Part shown: piece after piece, positions 8,841 through 17,137 of the stretch
How the letters are laid out: each line of letters opens with the position of its first letter
Position numbering within the stretch: the first letter of the stretch is position 1
From: Roseiarcus sp963732155
Lineage (GTDB): Bacteria; Pseudomonadota; Alphaproteobacteria; Rhizobiales; Beijerinckiaceae
Reading direction: 5' to 3'
DNA: 64,000 nucleotides
Assembly: GCA_963732155.1 (NCBI GenBank)
Contig: CAVSYB010000013.1
Span: forward strand, 1,302,001 to 1,366,000
Program-made: the position numbers and the translations under genes
The notes under the pieces: model-generated
Seen by the model: the letters and a program-made list of their open reading frames with translations, nothing else
Told to the model about the DNA's origin: nothing
Database searches by the model: none

Positions 8841-11800
8841 ATGAACAGCTTCACCGATCTCTTCATTCGCCGGCCGGTCCTGTCGACCGTGGTCAGCCTG
8901 CTGATCCTGCTGGTCGGCGCGATGGCGGGTCTCAAACTGCAGATCCGCCAGTTTCCGCAGATGTCGAACACCTCGATCACCATCACCACCCTCTATCCCG
9001 GCGCCAACGCCGACCTGATCAAGGGCTTCATCACCACGCCGCTGGAGCAGGCGGTGGCCAGCGCCGAGGGCATCGACACGCTGGTCTCCAATTCGCAGCA
9101 GAACGTCTCGACGATCATTTTGAACCTGCGGCTCGACGCCAATCCCGACCGCGCCGTCGCCGACGTTCTCGCCAAGACCAATCAGGTGCGCAGCGTTCTG
9201 CCGCGCGATTCCAACGACCCGATCGTCGTCAAGCAGACCGGGCAGGGCTTCGCCCTGATGTATATGTCGTTCAATTCCAAGGTGATGACCTCGTCGCAGA
9301 TCACCGACTATCTGACGCGCGTCGTGCAGCCGCGTCTGCAAACGGTCGACGGCGTCGCCAACGCGCAGATTCTCGGCGGCCAGACCTTTGCGATGCGCAT
9401 CTGGCTGGATCCGGTGCGCATGGCGGCGCTCGGCGTCGCGCCGGCCGACGTGAGCCGCGCCCTCGCCGCCAACAATTTCACGGCGGCGGCGGGCGAGATC
9501 AAGAGCGACTACACGCAGGTCAGCGTCGACGCGCTGACCTCGCTCGACAACGCGCAGGCCTTCGGGCAGCTCGTGGTGGCGACGCGCGGCGACGCGCTGA
9601 TCCGCCTCGGCAACGTCGCCCGCATCGAGCTCGGCCCCGAGAATTCCGACAGCTCGTCGGTGTTCGACGGGCTGAAGGCGGTGTTCATCGGCATCTACGG
9701 AACGCCCGAGGCCAATCCGCTGACGGTGATCGACGGCGTTCGCGCGGTCATGCCCGATATTCAGCGCCAGCTGCCCACCGGGCTGCAGGCGGCGATCGCC
9801 TACGATTCGACGCAGTTCATCCGCGCCTCGATTTTCGAGGTCGCCAAGACGCTCGCCGAGGCGGCCGCCATCGTCATCGTGGTGATCTTCCTGTTTCTCG
9901 GCAATCTGCGCTCGACCGTCATTCCGATCGTCACGATCCCGCTGTCGCTCGTCGGCGTGATGATCGCCTTGCTGGCGCTCGGTTATTCGATCAACCTGCT
10001 GACCCTGCTGGCCCTTGTGCTGGGCATCGGCCTGGTGGTCGACGACGCCATCGTGGTCGTCGAAAACATCCATCGCCACATCGAAGAGGGAATGGCGCCG
10101 TTCGACGCGGCGATCAAGGGCGCGCACGAGATCGCGCTTCCCGTCATCGCCATGACGATCACCCTCGCCGCGGTCTATGCGCCGATCGGCTTCGTCTCCG
10201 GCGTCACCGGCGCCCTGTTTCGCGAATTCGCGTTCACGCTGGCCGGCGCGGTCGTGGTTTCCGGCTTCATCGCGCTGACCCTTTCGCCGATGATGTGTTC
10301 GAAACTGTTGAAGCACGACGCCGGCGACGGCGGCGGGTTCGCCGGGTTTCTCGATCGCAATTTCGACCGCTTGCGCCGCGCCTACGAGCGCCGCCTGCAC
10401 AGCACGTTGAACTTTCGCGCGCTGACCCTGCTGATCCTGGTCGGCGTGCTCGGCCTGACCGCCGTGCTCTACATTTCGACGCCGAAGGAGCTGGCGCCCG
10501 AGGAGGATCAGGGGGTGGCGCTGGCGCTGGTCAAGACGCCGCAGGTCGCCAACCTCGACTATCTCGAACAGGCGACGCAGTCGCTGTTCGAGAAAGTCCG
10601 CGACATCCCGGAAGTCGCGCATCTCTTCGTCATCAACGGCCTGAATGGCGTGCGTTCGGGCTTCGCCGGCGTGCTGTTCAAGCCGTGGGACCAGCGCACG
10701 CGCGACGCCAAGCAGCTGCTCGCCGCGATGAGCCCGAGGTTCCGCGATATCGCCGGGGCCCAGGTCTTCGCGTTTTCGCCGCCCGCGCTGCCCGGTTCGA
10801 CCGGCGGGCCGCCGATGCAGTTCGTCATCCGCACCACCGGCGATTTCGTGACGCTCGCCAATGTCACCGCCCAAATGCAGAAGGCGGCGCGCGAAAGCGG
10901 GCTGTTCTTGTTCACCGACACCGATCTGAAATTCGACACGCCGCAATATCGCTTCAAGGTCGACGCCGACAAGGCGAACCGGCTCGGCGTCAATATGCAG
11001 GACGTCGGCGCCGCGCTGTCGACGATCCTCGGCGGCAATTACGTCAACCGCTTCAACCTTTACGGGCGCAGCTACGAAGTCATTCCGCAGGCGCCGCGCG
11101 AGTTCCGGCTGACCCCGGACTGGCTGACGCGCTACGAAGTGCGCGCCGGCAACGGCGAAATGGTTCCGCTGTCGACGGTGGCGAGCGTCACGCAGACCGT
11201 CGAGCCCAACGCGCTGACCAGTTTCCAGCAGCTCAATTCGGCGACGCTGTCGGGCGTGCCGTTTCCCGGCCGCACCCTCGGCGAGGCGCTCGATTTCCTC
11301 AAGGAGCAGGCCAAGACCATTTTCCCCGAGGGGTTCTCCTATGACTTCCAGGGCGATTCCCGCCAATACGAGCAGGAGGGCAACGCGCTCGTCTACACCT
11401 TCGTTTTCGCGCTGATCGTCATCTATCTCGTGCTCGCCGCGCAGTTCGAGAGCTTCCGCGACCCGCTGATCATCCTGATCGCGCTGCCGACCGCGATGTT
11501 CGGCGCGCTGCTGCCGCTCAACATCGGCGGCATCCTGGGCGCGACCAGCATCAACATCTACACGCAGATCGGGCTGGTGACGCTGATCGGCCTGATTTCC
11601 AAGCACGGCATTTTGATGGTCGACTTCGCCAACCATTTGCAGCTCGACGAAGGCCTGCCGCGGCGCGCCGCGATCGAGCGCGCGGCGGGCGTGCGCCTGC
11701 GCCCGATCCTGATGACGACCGCGGCGATGGTCGTCGGCATGGCGCCGCTGATCCTGGCGGCGGGCGCCGGCGCGCGCAGCCGGTTTTCGATCGGCCTGAC

Positions 11801-11978
11801 GATCTTCGCCGGCATGAGCGTCGGGACGCTGTTCACCTTGTTCGTGACGCCCGCGGTCTACACCTTCGTGGCGCGCGATCACCGCGCCGCGCGGGGCGGC
11901 GATGAAGCGCCGGGCGCGGCGGAGCCGCCGGCGACGGCGCAGTCGCGCATCCCGGCGCAAAAGGCGGCGGCGGAATAA
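8841..11978 (+). CDS. RND multidrug efflux transporter, HAE1 family
   Basis: Inner-membrane proton/drug antiporter of 1045 residues, AcrB/MdtB-like. It has the N-terminal IRRPVLSTVV helix, two large periplasmic loops, and the TM4 acidic pair in GLVVDDAIVVVENIHRH needed for proton relay. A second bundle of helices ends before an Ala/Pro-rich cytoplasmic tail. The family is normally 1020-1060 residues, so it is full length. It would work with the adaptor gene just upstream and an outer-membrane channel not encoded here. ATG 8841 is chosen by alignment with the family start; no strong ribosome site precedes it, which fits coupling to the upstream gene. Substrates cannot be told from sequence. 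Confidence 0.93.
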   Translation: MNSFTDLFIRRPVLSTVVSLLILLVGAMAGLKLQIRQFPQMSNTSITITTLYPGANADLIKGFITTPLEQAVASAEGIDTLVSNSQQNVSTIILNLRLDANPDRAVADVLAKTNQVRSVLPRDSNDPIVVKQTGQGFALMYMSFNSKVMTSSQITDYLTRVVQPRLQTVDGVANAQILGGQTFAMRIWLDPVRMAALGVAPADVSRALAANNFTAAAGEIKSDYTQVSVDALTSLDNAQAFGQLVVATRGDALIRLGNVARIELGPENSDSSSVFDGLKAVFIGIYGTPEANPLTVIDGVRAVMPDIQRQLPTGLQAAIAYDSTQFIRASIFEVAKTLAEAAAIVIVVIFLFLGNLRSTVIPIVTIPLSLVGVMIALLALGYSINLLTLLALVLGIGLVVDDAIVVVENIHRHIEEGMAPFDAAIKGAHEIALPVIAMTITLAAVYAPIGFVSGVTGALFREFAFTLAGAVVVSGFIALTLSPMMCSKLLKHDAGDGGGFAGFLDRNFDRLRRAYERRLHSTLNFRALTLLILVGVLGLTAVLYISTPKELAPEEDQGVALALVKTPQVANLDYLEQATQSLFEKVRDIPEVAHLFVINGLNGVRSGFAGVLFKPWDQRTRDAKQLLAAMSPRFRDIAGAQVFAFSPPALPGSTGGPPMQFVIRTTGDFVTLANVTAQMQKAARESGLFLFTDTDLKFDTPQYRFKVDADKANRLGVNMQDVGAALSTILGGNYVNRFNLYGRSYEVIPQAPREFRLTPDWLTRYEVRAGNGEMVPLSTVASVTQTVEPNALTSFQQLNSATLSGVPFPGRTLGEALDFLKEQAKTIFPEGFSYDFQGDSRQYEQEGNALVYTFVFALIVIYLVLAAQFESFRDPLIILIALPTAMFGALLPLNIGGILGATSINIYTQIGLVTLIGLISKHGILMVDFANHLQLDEGLPRRAAIERAAGVRLRPILMTTAAMVVGMAPLILAAGAGARSRFSIGLTIFAGMSVGTLFTLFVTPAVYTFVARDHRAARGGDEAPGAAEPPATAQSRIPAQKAAAE

Positions 11979-12085
11979 GGGCGGGAGCCGCGTCGAACGG
12001 GCCGCCCGCCGACGCCGCGGCGCATCGTATCGCGTTCGCCGCGTCGCGGCCCGCACGCGAACGCCGACGGGGGAGGGGGATCGCA

Positions 12086-13246
12086 ATGCCGGCCTATGGC
12101 GACTATCAGAATGAGATCTACCTCGCCGGCCTGCGCGGCGCGAAACCGAAGCTTCCCGTCGACTTCAAGTCTCTCGAGGCGAGGGCCGCCGCGGCGCTGC
12201 CGCAAAGCGTGCTCTCCTATGTGCAGGGCGGCTGCGGCGACGAGCGGACCCAGGAGCTCAACGTCTCGGCGTTCGGCCGCTGGGGCCTCATGCCGCGCAT
12301 GATGGTCGACGCCTCGCAGCGCGACCTGTCGATCGAGCTGTTCGGGATCAAGCTGCCGACGCCGCTGTTCATGAGCCCGATCGGCGTGATCAGCCTTTGC
12401 GCGCAGGACGGGCAGGGCGATCTTGCGACCGCGCGCGCCGCGGCGCTGACCGGCGTTCCGATGGTCGCCTCGACCCTCTCGGGCGCGCCGCTCGAAGAGG
12501 TCGCCAAGGCGCTCGGCGATACGCCCGGATTGTTCCAGCTCTATACGCCGCGGGACGTCGCAGTCGCCGAAAGCCTCGTCCATCGCGCCGAGGCGGCCGG
12601 CTTCAAGGCGATCGTGGTGACGCTCGACACCTGGGTCACCGGCTGGCGGCCGCGCGATCTCAACGACGCCAATTTCCCGCAATTGCGCGGCTATTGCCTC
12701 GCCAACTACTTCAGCGATCCGCATTTCCGCGCCTCGCTCGCCCGGCCGCCGGAGGAGGATGTTCCGGCGGCGGTGATGCAGGTGCTGAGGACATTCGGCA
12801 AGCCGCTGACCTGGGCGGATCTCGAGTGGCTGCGCGCGCTGACCAGGCTGCCGCTGATCCTCAAGGGCATTTGCCATCCCGACGACGCGCGCCGGGCGAT
12901 CGACGGCGGCGTCGACGCGATCTATTGCTCCAACCACGGCGGGCGGCAGGCCAACGGCGGCCTCGCGGCGATCGAGATGCTGCCGGCGGTGGTCGAGGCG
13001 GCGGGTCGAACGCCGGTGCTGTTCGATTCCGGCGTGCGCTCGGGAACCGACGTGATCAAGGCGCTGGCGCTCGGCGCCCGCGCCGTCGGGATCGGACGCC
13101 CCTACGCCTACGGCCTCGCGCTCGACGGCACGGACGGCGTCGTCCACGTCCTGCGCTGCCTGCTGGCGGAGGCCGACCTGCTGATGGCGGTGGACGGGTA
13201 TCCGGGGATCGCCGACCTCGGGGCGGGAGCGGTGAGGCGGGGGTAG
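12086..13246 (+). CDS. FMN-dependent alpha-hydroxy-acid oxidase (lactate 2-monooxygenase-like)
   Basis: TIM-barrel flavoenzyme of 386 residues in the lactate oxidase/glycolate oxidase/lactate 2-monooxygenase family. It oxidises an L-2-hydroxyacid through FMN. The active-site signature SNHGGRQ and the downstream DSGVRSGTDV/GIGRPYAYG phosphate-binding strands are intact. The N-terminal GDYQNEIY and the QGGCGDERTQ region resemble the monooxygenase/oxidase branch more than the membrane LldD branch. GGGGGAGGGGG before ATG 12086 is a strong ribosome site. It is monocistronic; a hairpin at 13269-13294 follows. The precise substrate is uncertain. Confidence 0.85.
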   Translation: MPAYGDYQNEIYLAGLRGAKPKLPVDFKSLEARAAAALPQSVLSYVQGGCGDERTQELNVSAFGRWGLMPRMMVDASQRDLSIELFGIKLPTPLFMSPIGVISLCAQDGQGDLATARAAALTGVPMVASTLSGAPLEEVAKALGDTPGLFQLYTPRDVAVAESLVHRAEAAGFKAIVVTLDTWVTGWRPRDLNDANFPQLRGYCLANYFSDPHFRASLARPPEEDVPAAVMQVLRTFGKPLTWADLEWLRALTRLPLILKGICHPDDARRAIDGGVDAIYCSNHGGRQANGGLAAIEMLPAVVEAAGRTPVLFDSGVRSGTDVIKALALGARAVGIGRPYAYGLALDGTDGVVHVLRCLLAEADLLMAVDGYPGIADLGAGAVRRG

Positions 13247-13268
13247 GGCGCAGTGCAGGCAGGCAAGT

Positions 13269-13294
13269 CCGAGGGTCGCCAGGGAGTCCCTCGG
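13269..13294 (+). terminator. Hairpin after hydroxy-acid oxidase gene
   Basis: CCGAGGG at 13269-13275 and CCCTCGG at 13288-13294 form a seven-pair stem with a 12-base loop, 22 bases after the stop codon. There is no T-run, so it may be a weak or Rho-assisted terminator. Confidence 0.35.
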
Positions 13295-13402
13295 CGCCGG
13301 CGCGCGATATGGCGGATGAGAGACCGCGCCAGCCTCAATGGCTTGCGCCCGGCGCGGGCCGACAAGAGACCATGCAAATAAACTCGGTATCAAATGAAAA
13401 AA

Positions 13403-14254
13403 CTAAATTCTGCCTGGGAACTTGATCCGCAAAGCATCCACAAATTTTGCCGCTATCTTTTGAAAGCCGGTGGGATAGGGATGCAACTCATTCGCCCAAT
13501 CGATAGGCTGAAACAACCCCTGCGTTTCGACCACCGTGAAATTGTTCGCTGCTTGAGCCGAAAGCCTTACGAGGAGATCCTTGAATTCTGTGAGGGCTTG
13601 GCGGGCGATCGCCGCGCCTTGTGTGACATTCCATCCACAATAGTCGAGCGAGGGCTTCAGCCATGGACCCGCGCAGATCGGATGAACGCCATTGGGGATC
13701 GGGAAGTCGTAGCAATGACTGAAGATCGGGACGCCGCCGGCATAGCGATCGCGGAAAGCAAACAGGTCGAGGAACGACGCCTCGATCATGCCAAGCGCCT
13801 TTTGAAATCGCGCATCGTCGAGGCCGGTCGCGCCGGGAGTGGCGTAAGACAAGAAGATGCAGAATTGATCTCCCGCGATGTCATTGCCGCCGCCAGAAAA
13901 CAGGATCGCATCCGGCTTTCCCGCCGCCAACCAGTTCGCTGGATCCTGCAGAACCTGAATCATCCGCTGCTGCTTGGGCAATGACAGTTCGTCGGTCGTC
14001 GCCTCGCCATAGTGGGAAACGTTCAGGATGGCCGGGTTGCTGCTGCCCATCGTCGTCAACTGAGCGATGACGTCCGTGGTTTGCAGAGATAGGTCATTGC
14101 CTGACAACGGATAGTCAAACCAGGAGTCGCCGTTCGCGAGCATCGTAAGCGGCTCAGGCCTGGCTGGCGCGCCGAGCGACCGCAGCGTCGTCGCCGCCGT
14201 CTTGAATCTGGCGATGTTTGTCTGGTGGAAGTCTTGTACGCGCTGCGATCTCAT
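13403..14254 (-). CDS. SGNH/GDSL-type hydrolase, probable frameshift near its start
   Basis: Esterase/lipase-like protein of about 283 residues. Block I is NGDSWFDYPL with the nucleophile Ser; block III is SGGGNDIAGD; the C-terminal catalytic His region is ANELHPYPTGF. No signal peptide is visible. The in-frame ATG at 14254 has no ribosome site. In another frame, ATG 14303 has an excellent GGAGG six bases upstream and gives a plausible helical start, MPDSLALKQQLRESIDDEI. One extra base near 14240-14250 would join the two. The true gene may therefore be 13403-14303 with a frameshift. It lies at the left edge of the accessory island. The substrate is unknown. Confidence 0.7.
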   Translation of the reverse strand: MRSQRVQDFHQTNIARFKTAATTLRSLGAPARPEPLTMLANGDSWFDYPLSGNDLSLQTTDVIAQLTTMGSSNPAILNVSHYGEATTDELSLPKQQRMIQVLQDPANWLAAGKPDAILFSGGGNDIAGDQFCIFLSYATPGATGLDDARFQKALGMIEASFLDLFAFRDRYAGGVPIFSHCYDFPIPNGVHPICAGPWLKPSLDYCGWNVTQGAAIARQALTEFKDLLVRLSAQAANNFTVVETQGLFQPIDWANELHPYPTGFQKIAAKFVDALRIKFPGRI

Positions 14255-14303
14255 CGTCAATTGACTCACGCAGTTGTTGTTTGAGCGCAAGGCTGTCCGG
14301 CAT

Positions 14304-14605
14304 AATTACCTCCAGCTGTCCCCTCCAAGCGCCGAGTCCGCCGGCGCGGTTCGCTTTGCAGTGTCGCACCAAAGTCCCGGTCGGGCCGACGGCCGGCGGA
14401 AGTGAGCCTTACGTGCATTCAAGATACTCGTTGCATAAATTCGAGCACCTCGATGCGAAGCAAACCTGCATTGCGAATCATGTCCCTGCGACCGACCATA
14501 ACCATGGTGTTGACTTCCAGATGAGTGACTCGCCATCCGATGCCAGCGAGCAGTCTGGTGCGCCCATACTCGCGCGGAGCGTCGTTGAATTGACGTCGCT
14601 GCGCT
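14304..14605. other. Gap without a supportable gene
   Basis: Between the hydrolase start and the transposase remnant. Short open frames exist on both strands but lack ribosome sites and family resemblance. The right end probably belongs to the decayed insertion sequence that follows. Nothing else is seen. Confidence 0.4.
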
Positions 14606-14880
14606 GACAAGGGCTACGACGTCGATGCCATGCGCCGTCGAGTTAAAGAGCGCGCCGCGATGCCCAACGTCGCGCCCAAAGCTAGGCCCAAATGGAAAAC
14701 TGCTGTTCGCCGTTACTCTATCGCCACCGCAACGCTATCCGGCGCAAGTTCTGCCGCGTCAAGGATTTCAGGCGCGTTGCCAGACGATACGATTGAAGCG
14801 CGGTCAACTTCTTTGCTGCCGGCTGCATCGCGGCCGCCATCAGCTTCAGATTATTAGTCCGGATTCTAGCAAGGTTGGTT
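14606..14880 (+). mobile_element. IS5-family transposase remnant, C-terminal part
   Basis: Translation gives DKGYDVDAMRRRVKERAAMP, then PNVAPKARPKWK, the usual stretch just before the last catalytic region of IS5-type DDE transposases. After a frame change near 14700 it continues as LYRHRNAIRRKFCRVKDFRR, then VARRYD, a stop codon, and SAVNFFAAGCIAAAISF, matching the family's C-terminus (catalytic Glu replaced by Arg in this copy). No N-terminal half or terminal repeats are seen. It is clearly dead. Confidence 0.75.
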
Positions 14881-15147
14881 CCTGCAATCGGTAGGCTGCA
14901 TCGCCTCGTCGTAATAACAAACAACACGGGTCCCGCTCGCTTCGCACGGGCCAACCCACGCGATATCGCCAGGCTTTGCATTTGCGGCGGCAAAGTGCGT
15001 ACCCATTTTGTTACTCAAGTCAGCCATGGCTTTGCCCAAGCTAAAATTCTCGGTTTTCGCATGCCCACGTTTTGTCGCCTCTGATGCCGTCCTGGGGATC
15101 GAAGCTTCGCTATTGGCGACGTGCTCGTGTTGGGGTGATTTTACCAT
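14866..15147 (-). CDS. Small hypothetical protein with Cys-rich end
   Basis: Open frame of 93 residues starting at ATG 15147, preceded by GGGAGAG about six bases upstream. The N-terminal half is polar and Lys/Ser/Glu-rich. The C-terminal part has WVGPCEASGTRVVCYYDEAM and ends in DCRNQPC, four Cys in all, which suggests a structured, perhaps disulfide-bonded or metal-binding tail. There is no signal peptide or membrane helix. No family recognised. It sits between an IS remnant and a lipoprotein gene of the same strand, so it is probable island cargo. Confidence 0.45.
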   Translation of the reverse strand: MVKSPQHEHVANSEASIPRTASEATKRGHAKTENFSLGKAMADLSNKMGTHFAAANAKPGDIAWVGPCEASGTRVVCYYDEAMQPTDCRNQPC

Positions 15148-15190
15148 GCTTCTCTCCCATTAGTCGTCAGTCGTCACATGATCACCGTGC

Positions 15191-16057
15191 CTACGGAGTC
15201 TTGATAGATACGTTCAGAGCCGATCCGATCAGCGAGATGTTGCGGAAGTCCAACACCGTCTGCGAGGGTCCCTTCGATGTCGCTGGCGCGCCTTTTGTAC
15301 TTGTCTTCGGGGGACCTAAGGCAATCAGCGCTTCATTAGTACGCGTACGAGTTGCCGAAAAAAGTGGACTACTTGGATTGATTGACGATCGCACCAATTT
15401 CCACGTTGGCGTAATATTTCCACTGAAGCTTACAACAAACGTTAAGTCATCTGTAAGTACATCTGGTGGCTTTGCGTCGACGTTGTGAGGTATATCAAGT
15501 GGAAACAATGCGCTATCAAGCCAATCCTTTATACGTAAATCACTTTCAATTAAGATTGCGTCGCCGTCCTCGCAGTTTCTTGTTCTAGTCTCCGGGTTAT
15601 TGAATTTTCTGAATGTCTTATCGTTAATAAAGTCATTTCTGATATTGAAGATATAATCCACCTGTTGCTTGCGCGTAGCGTCAGCCGAGCCCGCCCCGCC
15701 TAGCCCTAGACTAAATGTCTGAGCCTTCGGTAGAGGATCGTTCCATGTTAAGCCAGGACTGAGAGAACTCTTCTCATCCACTTGCATGGTTATAGTGAGT
15801 GTGCCAGCCCAATCATCTAACCAGGCAAAATGACGCTTGCCACCGTTTTGTTTCGTATTATCCTCGTCGAATTTTATTTCGTCAAGAATAGCACGCCCCA
15901 ACTCGCATTTGACATGACCTACTATGCGATTAGCCAGAAATCCCGTTACGTGCGGCTGCTGGTCGAGTTCCATTAACGGTGTATATACCCCGCATCCACC
16001 CAAACTAACGGAACATAAAACCGCGATTGCTTTCGATAATATGTTCCTTTGCAACAT
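15191..16057 (-). CDS. Lipoprotein of unknown function, AT-rich gene
   Basis: About 288 residues from ATG 16057, which has a G-rich GAGGGGGCGGGG tract just upstream. A lipobox signal peptide ends in VSLGGC, so the mature protein should be lipid-anchored at the inner or outer membrane. The remainder is a beta-rich, charged sequence with motifs VGHVKCEL and WLDDWAGTLTITMQVDE. It resembles uncharacterised lipoproteins of rhizobia, as far as I can recall; no function is assigned. Base composition is plainly more AT-rich than its surroundings, pointing to acquisition. The 93-residue gene follows on the same strand. Confidence 0.7.
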   Translation of the reverse strand: MLQRNILSKAIAVLCSVSLGGCGVYTPLMELDQQPHVTGFLANRIVGHVKCELGRAILDEIKFDEDNTKQNGGKRHFAWLDDWAGTLTITMQVDEKSSLSPGLTWNDPLPKAQTFSLGLGGAGSADATRKQQVDYIFNIRNDFINDKTFRKFNNPETRTRNCEDGDAILIESDLRIKDWLDSALFPLDIPHNVDAKPPDVLTDDLTFVVSFSGNITPTWKLVRSSINPSSPLFSATRTRTNEALIALGPPKTSTKGAPATSKGPSQTVLDFRNISLIGSALNVSIKTP

Positions 16058-16641
16058 GATACCCCGCCCCCTCGCCAGACCACTACTCCTAACGCAGAGT
16101 AAGTTTTGCAATTGCATCGAGAAGCTGACTGTGACCAAACATGAGAGTAGCAAATATTAACGATTTCCTGTGGTATTTCTGCGCATTGGATACTTATTTG
16201 CACCGCAAGGCGGACTGTTGGAATTCTCGTCGATCGTTACTGATCGCGTTTGACGGATAGGTTCATTGCGGCGCTCGAGGCAGGCCTATCGAAAGTATCG
16301 ACCTCGCCCATCGTCCGCTTTCGCGATTGCAAGACCGCAAACCGGTCGCTGAGAGTGACTGCCGAGGCTAACAGCGAGCAAATGAATTTCGGAAGTCCCT
16401 TATTTGAACAGTGGCTGTTCAGAATTGTGCATCTGTCGGCGAACGCGGTGTGTGATGTTGCCATAAAGACGGTGCGCCTGCGGAACCCAAGATCTGGATG
16501 AAAGTATGCGATATTCTGCCGCCTTCGAATGCATCGGGCAGGTGGGTCACAGCCCGTTAATTGATAGGAACGAGACGCCTTGGGTCGTGCCCGACTTTTG
16601 GTGTAGCAGGACGGTAGCAACGCCGCTCGCGAAGCGCGCCC
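16058..16641. other. Gap, AT-richer, no supportable gene
   Basis: This stretch upstream of the lipoprotein gene should hold its promoter. Short frames on both strands (for example 16250-16501 on plus and 16237-16620 on minus) show no recognisable domain or ribosome site. Composition changes from AT-rich to GC-rich around 16600, where the IS5 remnant begins. Confidence 0.4.
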
Positions 16642-16644
16642 TCA

Positions 16645-16830
16645 ATGGCACCGTAGCGAGCGAGCGGCTTTACGGGCGGTGAGAAAGAGGGAGAGCCGCC
16701 GGCATTGAGTGTCCGTCAGCGCGTGGATTTTCGTCGTCCTCCTGCCGCGCGAGCGGCTGATAACTTGATTTCTCTCCCCTTTTTTCGCCGTTGGGCGAGC
16801 GGTGCGCCTTGCCCAATGAAGAGCCGATGA
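16645..16830 (-). mobile_element. IS5-family transposase remnant, central part
   Basis: The minus strand encodes KKGERNQVISRSRGRRTTKI followed by HALTDTQCRRLSLFLTA, a close match to the GRSRGGRTTKIHALTD core of IS5-type DDE transposases that carries the second catalytic Asp. Flanking sequence fits the same family poorly and no terminal repeats are seen. It lies opposite in orientation to the remnant at 14606-14880, so the two are not simply one copy. Confidence 0.7.
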
Positions 16831-16882
16831 GAACCTGCGTCTGCGGCCCGCCGACCTGCGCAAATCCACGGAACAGATCAAT

Positions 16883-17035
16883 TCAGGCGGCCGCCGGCGT
16901 GGGCGCGAAATCATTGATCTTCGGGGCGGCTGCTTTTTCGTCGACGGCAGGGATATGCACACAACTCATTAACGCAGCTGCGATTGCGACTATCGCCGCG
17001 AGGCGCGCTACGGGCGCGCGAAAATTCTCAAGCAT
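16883..17035 (-). CDS. Possible small lipoprotein
   Basis: About 50 residues from ATG 17035: a basic start, a hydrophobic core (LAAIVAIAAALMSC) with a lipobox Cys, and a short mature part of about 25 residues, VHIPAVDEKAAAPKINDF and on. The frame is open upstream to ATG 17137, which directly follows the TGA of the sedolisin gene, so a longer 84-residue form coupled to that gene is possible. No family recognised. Confidence 0.4.
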   Translation of the reverse strand: MLENFRAPVARLAAIVAIAAALMSCVHIPAVDEKAAAPKINDFAPTPAAA

Positions 17036-17137
17036 TGGCCCCGCCACACTGTCTGACTCGATCACAAAACCAATGGATTCGGCGCCATGCAAAGGTGGGA
17101 ATCCCGCCGCCTTGGCTCGCGCACAAGAAAAGCTCAT

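Noticed and set aside
8748..12086. Very long open frame antisense to the RND pump
   Set aside because: The plus strand gives a full RND protein with family motifs. The antisense product is Arg/Asp/His-rich, as expected of a third-position GC shadow.
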